In this document: positions 60,454 through 64,000 of the stretch, in pieces
Layout of the letters: each line of letters begins with the position of its first letter
Numbering within the stretch: the stretch's first letter is position 1
Assembly: GCA_963698405.1 (NCBI GenBank)
Contig: CAVOQT010000008.1
Span: 1-64,000, forward strand
Direction: 5' to 3'
Origin: SHZI01 sp963698405
Lineage (GTDB): Bacteria > Pseudomonadota > Gammaproteobacteria > Steroidobacterales > GCA-2729495
Length of the DNA stretch: 64,000 nucleotides
Program-made: the position numbers and the translations under genes
The notes under the pieces: model-generated
What the model saw: only the letters and a program-made list of their open reading frames with translations
What the model was told of the DNA's origin: nothing
The model's database searches: none

Positions 60454-60883
60454 TCAGTTCGCGACGAAGAACCGCTTCTCCAGCAGATGCCATGAGCAAA
60501 AAGCCAGCAGAAAGCTGCAGCCGATGGCCACGGCCATATAGCCTGCACTCCATGCCACCGACTGTGAGACGTTGATCCGCAAGGCCTTGCTGCCCTGATC
60601 AAAGATAGCTGCCCAGTTTGACAGGTATGTCTAGAGCCATATCTGGTGATGCCGGTAATCAGAAACCCACTCAGCACGAAGAACAGCTGCACGCCGGTCC
60701 AGCCGACCTGGCTGATGCGGCCAAATACCCAGGCTGGCATGCCTTGCTGGGCTTCCAGCAGATTCAGCACGTGAACCAGTACAAGAAAATGGCTACGCCG
60801 CACAGGCTGTCGAGATCCGGGGCATGTGATGCATTTGTTTGCCGGGCGGTCGGTAGATAGTCGATACTCCGACATTCAAGCAT
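60454..60883 (-). pseudogene. Acyltransferase 3 (OafA-like) pseudogene
   Basis: Translation from ATG 60883 gives an N-terminal PDLDSLCGVAIFL, then a frameshift into VLVHVLNLLEAQQGMP and WTGVQLFFVLSGFLITG (transmembrane helices 1-2 of acyltransferase 3), and a jump to a separate frame for the C-terminus, SAGYMAVAIGCSFLLAFCSW, then HLLEKRFFVAN and a stop. About 250 residues of the central transmembrane domain are missing. It would have O-acetylated or acylated a surface sugar; the gene no longer codes for it. The gap from here to the next gene (60884-60984) holds only a short palindrome. Confidence 0.82.
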
Positions 60884-60908
60884 CACGGTTCCTGCATGTA
60901 CATTTTGA

Positions 60909-60920
60909 GGACTAAAGTCC
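60909..60920. promoter_or_regulatory. GGACT-AA-AGTCC palindrome before the polysaccharide deacetylase gene
   Basis: GGACT (60909-60913) and AGTCC (60916-60920) are exact inverted copies around AA, 65 bp upstream of the deacetylase start. It is a short candidate operator or hairpin; length makes chance plausible. Confidence 0.35.
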
Positions 60921-60984
60921 GTTCTGGTGTTCAGCGGCCTTTTCTACGGCTTGCTATGTTTGGCTACCAGGACTCCGCTTCCAG

Positions 60985-61959
60985 GTGAGAGCACCTGCAT
61001 TTGTGCGCCGGTTTGCCGGCTCCTTGGTGCGATGGCATGGCATCATTGGCCTCAATTACCATCGCATCGGTGACGGACGCCGCTCGGTCTATGAGCGCGG
61101 TCTCTGGAGCGCGACGGTTGAAGACCTGGATTCCCAGTTGCGCTGGCTGAAAGCACATTTCGATGTTATCGAGCCGGGCGATATCCCCGCGGCGCTGCGT
61201 AGGAAGCGCGGGCGGCACGTCCTGCTTACCTTCGACGATGGTTATCGCGACAACTACAGCGATGCACTGCCTGTGCTGCTGGCGCATAAACTGAAGGCGA
61301 CATTTTTTATTGCCACGGGATTCATCGATAATCCTCGTGTGCCGTTCTGGGACGAGATCGCATGGATGGTGCGTACCGGCCGGAATACCTCGCTGGATAT
61401 CCCGGAGTTTTTCTCTGCCCCCCTGCAGGTCGATGAGCCGGAGCGCGAACAGACGATACGGAAGCTGCTGAACACCCGGTGGGCATTGCCTGACGACCGT
61501 GCTGGTGATTTTCTGCATGCAATTGGCGAGGCAACCGGCAGCGGACGGTTGGTGGAGGATGCAGAGACGCTGCAACAGAACTGGATGACATGGGACATGG
61601 TTCGCGAGCTGCACGCCAGCGGAATGACCATCGGCGGACATACCGTGAATCACCCGATCATGGCCCGCCTGAGCCGCGAACAGCAGATGAGCGAAATCAC
61701 CGGCTGTGAGCGCCGGCTCAGGGAGGAAGTTGGAATCGCGATGCAGACCTTTGCCTATCCGTTTGGTGTAAGGGATGCGTTCAATGCCGATTCCATGGCG
61801 TGCCTGCGGGAGCGAGGTGTGCTCACGGCGTTTTCCTACTATGGGGGAATACGCAAGATCAGTGAGTGGGAGGATCTGGATATCCCCCGGTTTGCAGTGG
61901 AGCAGAGCACCAGTCTCGCCGAGTTCCGCGGTAAGGTCATGTTTCCATGGGCGGCGTAG
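60985..61959 (+). CDS. Polysaccharide deacetylase (NodB domain)
   Basis: The 324-residue enzyme carries NodB motifs: LLTFDDGYRDNY (Asp-Asp of motif 1), GGHTVNHPIMARLS (motif 2, metal His-x3-His), FAYPFGVRDAF (motif 3). It removes N- or O-acetyl groups from an envelope polysaccharide. There is no evident signal peptide. GTG at 60985 is the first start in frame and lacks a close Shine-Dalgarno. The next gene follows after 3 bp. Confidence 0.88.
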   Translation: MRAPAFVRRFAGSLVRWHGIIGLNYHRIGDGRRSVYERGLWSATVEDLDSQLRWLKAHFDVIEPGDIPAALRRKRGRHVLLTFDDGYRDNYSDALPVLLAHKLKATFFIATGFIDNPRVPFWDEIAWMVRTGRNTSLDIPEFFSAPLQVDEPEREQTIRKLLNTRWALPDDRAGDFLHAIGEATGSGRLVEDAETLQQNWMTWDMVRELHASGMTIGGHTVNHPIMARLSREQQMSEITGCERRLREEVGIAMQTFAYPFGVRDAFNADSMACLRERGVLTAFSYYGGIRKISEWEDLDIPRFAVEQSTSLAEFRGKVMFPWAA

Positions 61960-61962
61960 CGC

Positions 61963-63117
61963 GTGCAGACGCTTTCCATACGGCTGATTACGGCGGCACA
62001 AGGTCTGCAGGACCTCTGGCCGGCATGGGAGGGTCTGCATGCACGCAGCGTCGACAGCGAACTGAGCCTGCATCCGGTCTGGCTGCTGTCGTGGTGGGAG
62101 GTGTTCGGCGCGGATGAACAGCGGGCACTGAGGGTGCTGGCATTCTTCGACCAGGATCGGTTGGTCGGACTGGTTCCGCTACTCGTGCGTCCGCATGTCT
62201 ATGCGCCAGGACTGGTGTTTCGTCGCCTTGAGAACCTCGGGTCTGGTGAGCAAGCTGCAGATGAGACCTGCGGTGACTACCTGGGTATTCTTGCCGAGCG
62301 TGGACGGGAAGCAGATGTTGCTGCTGCGTTTGCGCAGGCGCTGGTCAACGGTAGTGCCGGGGCTTGGGATGAGCTGCTGCTTGCTTCAATGGATGGAGAC
62401 AGCCCGCTTCCCGGGCTTTTGCAGACGGCGTTTGTGGCCTGCGGCTGTCCGGCAAACCTGGAGCAGTGGTCGGCTTCGCCCTATATAGCCCTGCCTGCAA
62501 CCTGGGAGGAATATCTCGCTGCCCTGAAGAGTTCCAAGCGTGCACAGATTCGCAAGGCCCTGCGCAACTTCGAGAACTGGGCCGGCGAACCACCGGTCCT
62601 CCGCCTGGTGCGCAGTGCGGATGATCTGGCTGAGGGGAAAAGGATTCTGATCGAACTTCATGGTGAACGGTGGACAGCGGATGGTGTGTTCGCATCCGCC
62701 CGCTTTCGGAAGTTTCATGAGTTGTTGATGCCGGCCTTGCTGCGGACCGGCGGACTTGAGCTGGGCTGGATCAGCGTACGCAGCGCGCCGGTCGCGGCGT
62801 TTTACAATTTTGTCCTGGATAACAAAGTGTCTTTCTATCAGGGTGGCAGACGGCTTGATACGCCTGCCGATGTACAGGTCGGCATGGTGATGCATGCCTG
62901 CCTGATTCGCTCAGCGATTGAGGCGGGCAGGCGAGAGTACGATTTTCTGGCCGGCGTCGCCCAGTACAAGACTTCCTTCGCTCTGGCGACCCGCCCGATC
63001 CTCAAACTGCGTGTTGCCCGACCGTCCATGCGCGAGTTGGCCCGGGCCGGGCTGGCAAAGGTAATGAGCGGCGTAAAGGTGATGCGTGACCATGGTCGCG
63101 GGCTTCTTTCCCGATGA
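61963..63117 (+). CDS. GNAT/CelD (BcsL)-like acyltransferase
   Basis: The 384-residue protein has the tandem GNAT-like fold of the CelD/BcsL family: HPVWLLSWWEVFGADEQRAL at the N-terminus, and the later KRAQIRKALRNF, SFYQGGRRLDTPADVQVG and EYDFLAGVAQYKTSFA segments. Such enzymes are typical of cellulose or exopolysaccharide gene sets and are probable N-acyl transferases. It overlaps the SCO gene by 4 bp (ATGA). GTG 61963 is the start. Confidence 0.82.
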   Translation: MQTLSIRLITAAQGLQDLWPAWEGLHARSVDSELSLHPVWLLSWWEVFGADEQRALRVLAFFDQDRLVGLVPLLVRPHVYAPGLVFRRLENLGSGEQAADETCGDYLGILAERGREADVAAAFAQALVNGSAGAWDELLLASMDGDSPLPGLLQTAFVACGCPANLEQWSASPYIALPATWEEYLAALKSSKRAQIRKALRNFENWAGEPPVLRLVRSADDLAEGKRILIELHGERWTADGVFASARFRKFHELLMPALLRTGGLELGWISVRSAPVAAFYNFVLDNKVSFYQGGRRLDTPADVQVGMVMHACLIRSAIEAGRREYDFLAGVAQYKTSFALATRPILKLRVARPSMRELARAGLAKVMSGVKVMRDHGRGLLSR

Positions 63118-63752
63118 ATCGCAGCAGGGTTTTTATTGTTCTGCTGCTTCTGACCGCTGCGCTCAGCGGCATCTTGATCGGCCGGCTGCTCTTCATGCCG
63201 GGGATTTCTGTCCCGCCGCGTCCAATTGAACTGCAGTCAGGTACTGCGCTGAGTCCTGCCCGACCGCTGCCGGAATTCCAGTTGCTCCGCCAGGATGGCG
63301 TAGCGGTCGGGCGTGATGAATTCCGCAGCCGATGGACGCTGGTGTTCTTCGGCTTCAGTCATTGCCCGGAAGTCTGCCCGACGACGCTGGCGATGCTGGC
63401 CGGTCTTCAGCAATCGCTTGCGGCGACTGTGCCTGATGGGCAGGTGCCGGGCATTGCGCTGTTCAGTGCAGATCCTGAACGGGATTCACCGGCTGTGCTC
63501 GAAGCCTATCTGGCCGGCTTCGGTACGGGTTTCCGCGGGTATACCGGTACGCCGGAAGCGATGCGGGCGTTTGCCACGGCGCTCGGCGTGCCTTATCAGC
63601 AGGTGCCGATGGGTGATGACTATATGGTCGATCACAGCGCCGCGATTTTCCTCATCAATCCACAGGCCGAAGTTGCCGCGCTGTTCCAGCCGCCGCATGT
63701 GTCAGCGCAGTTGCAGGCTGACTACATGCAGGTGCTATCCGCAGCCGACTGA
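63114..63752 (+). CDS. SCO1/SenC-family copper chaperone
   Basis: The 212-residue thioredoxin-fold protein is anchored by an N-terminal helix (IVLLLLTAALSGILIGRLL) and has the copper site Cys84-x3-Cys88 (CPEVCPTT) and His174 in YMVDHSAAIF. SCO proteins deliver copper to the CuA centre of cytochrome oxidase. It overlaps the GNAT-type gene, though the functional link is weak; the overlap alone joins their transcripts. Confidence 0.9.
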   Translation: MNRSRVFIVLLLLTAALSGILIGRLLFMPGISVPPRPIELQSGTALSPARPLPEFQLLRQDGVAVGRDEFRSRWTLVFFGFSHCPEVCPTTLAMLAGLQQSLAATVPDGQVPGIALFSADPERDSPAVLEAYLAGFGTGFRGYTGTPEAMRAFATALGVPYQQVPMGDDYMVDHSAAIFLINPQAEVAALFQPPHVSAQLQADYMQVLSAAD

Positions 63753-63774
63753 AGGGCCGTGCGTGGCCCGCTGT

Positions 63775-64000
63775 TCAGCGCAGGGCTTTTTTCGAAGGCT
63801 TCGCTGGCGTTGCCGGTACCGTTCTGACCAGTTGATAAATCGGCCGCGGTCCGGGCTTCTGGTAGTACGGCAGCATTTGCGGCACCAGTGCGGAAAGCGT
63901 TGCCTGCCGGTTGCCCGGTGCGGGATGGGTGCTCAGGAACTGGGGCGGCCCGCCGCCACCGGCCTTGGCCATCTTCTGCCACAGGGTTGCGGCTGCGCGC
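63775..64000 (-). CDS. M48-family metalloprotease, C-terminal part (cut by window edge)
   Basis: The visible 74 codons end ...PSKKALR and contain WQKMAKAGGGGPPQFL, then STHPAPGNRQATL, the SxHP-x3-R region found after the zinc-binding part of LoiP/YcaL/BepA-like M48 peptidases. The HExxH motif would lie beyond the window. The gene reads in from the right on the minus strand and converges on the SCO gene. The family call is from this short C-terminus only. Confidence 0.65.
   Translation of the reverse strand, partial: RAAATLWQKMAKAGGGGPPQFLSTHPAPGNRQATLSALVPQMLPYYQKPGPRPIYQLVRTVPATPAKPSKKALR

Noticed and set aside
1..64000. tRNA, rRNA, CRISPR arrays and insertion sequences
   Set aside because: No cloverleaf-like sequences, regular spacer-repeat arrays, transposase motifs or paired terminal inverted repeats were seen on reading the window; a covariance-model and repeat scan would be needed to be certain.

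Overview
The window is GC-rich, densely packed bacterial chromosome with short intergenic gaps and many ATGA or TGATG gene overlaps. Gene content points to a gammaproteobacterium, probably of the Xanthomonadales/Nevskiales/Steroidobacter side: an aceB-aceA-aceK glyoxylate operon with its own XRE-type regulator, GlnB-type PII with Tyr51, PBP4, two DUF3391/HD-GYP paralogues, an msrP-msrQ remnant and a KorAB-type 2-oxoacid:ferredoxin oxidoreductase. The lineage is inferred from gene families only. I saw no rRNA, tRNA, CRISPR array, prophage or insertion sequence.

Layout. 1-7694 (minus): a Gld-type ABC exporter set (DUF4340 protein, GldG-like, permease, ATPase) runs by overlaps into an MFS carrier and an M16 peptidase. 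7767-10880 (plus): prolyl iminopeptidase, dihydroorotase and a membrane-anchored NAD(P)-binding protein. 11070-16210 (plus): an NAD(P)H/FAD/Fe-S oxidoreductase and the two subunits of a 2-oxoacid:ferredoxin oxidoreductase, then a small PGPGW-type membrane protein. 16384-20251 (plus): a palindrome-preceded PAS/sigma54 activator, PBP4 and PII. 20264-23131 (minus): an msrPQ operon collapsed by deletions, a DUF547 protein and a TPR/TonB-C protein. 23186-29513 (plus): MsrA, a DUF3391/HD-GYP protein and a complete MacAB-like efflux set with one adaptor, one ATPase and two permeases. 29527-38505 (minus): a holin-4 family membrane protein, an OmpR-type two-component pair, a LuxR-type regulator, a GST, the second DUF3391/HD-GYP protein, two c-type cytochromes, a secreted protein, an alpha/beta hydrolase and an Ala-rich lipoprotein.

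38853-40848 (plus) is a TetR regulator with a DHA2-type MFS exporter. 42026-48342 is the glyoxylate region: an XRE regulator divergent from aceB-aceA-aceK, separated by three direct repeats on a 14-bp period. 48383-55080 holds an MFS carrier, a heavy-metal P-type ATPase with its MerR regulator and a recognisable MerR-type operator, a hydrolase, an ECF sigma factor with a very small partner, and a Cys-rich secreted protein. 55122-57209 is a PQQ-dependent dehydrogenase. 57339-64000 has a NYN/OST-HTH protein, then a small surface-polysaccharide set (two glycosyltransferases, a broken acyltransferase, a polysaccharide deacetylase, a GNAT/CelD-like acyltransferase), an SCO protein and the C-terminus of an M48 protease.

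The best leads are regulatory sites that can be read directly (43610-43647, 51959-51990, 16444-16470), the ferredoxin-linked 2-oxoacid oxidoreductase module, two genes decayed by internal deletion, the HD-GYP pair lacking the His of the HD dyad, and the ECF sigma factor with an 80-residue partner. No single cluster here convincingly shows an entirely new system.
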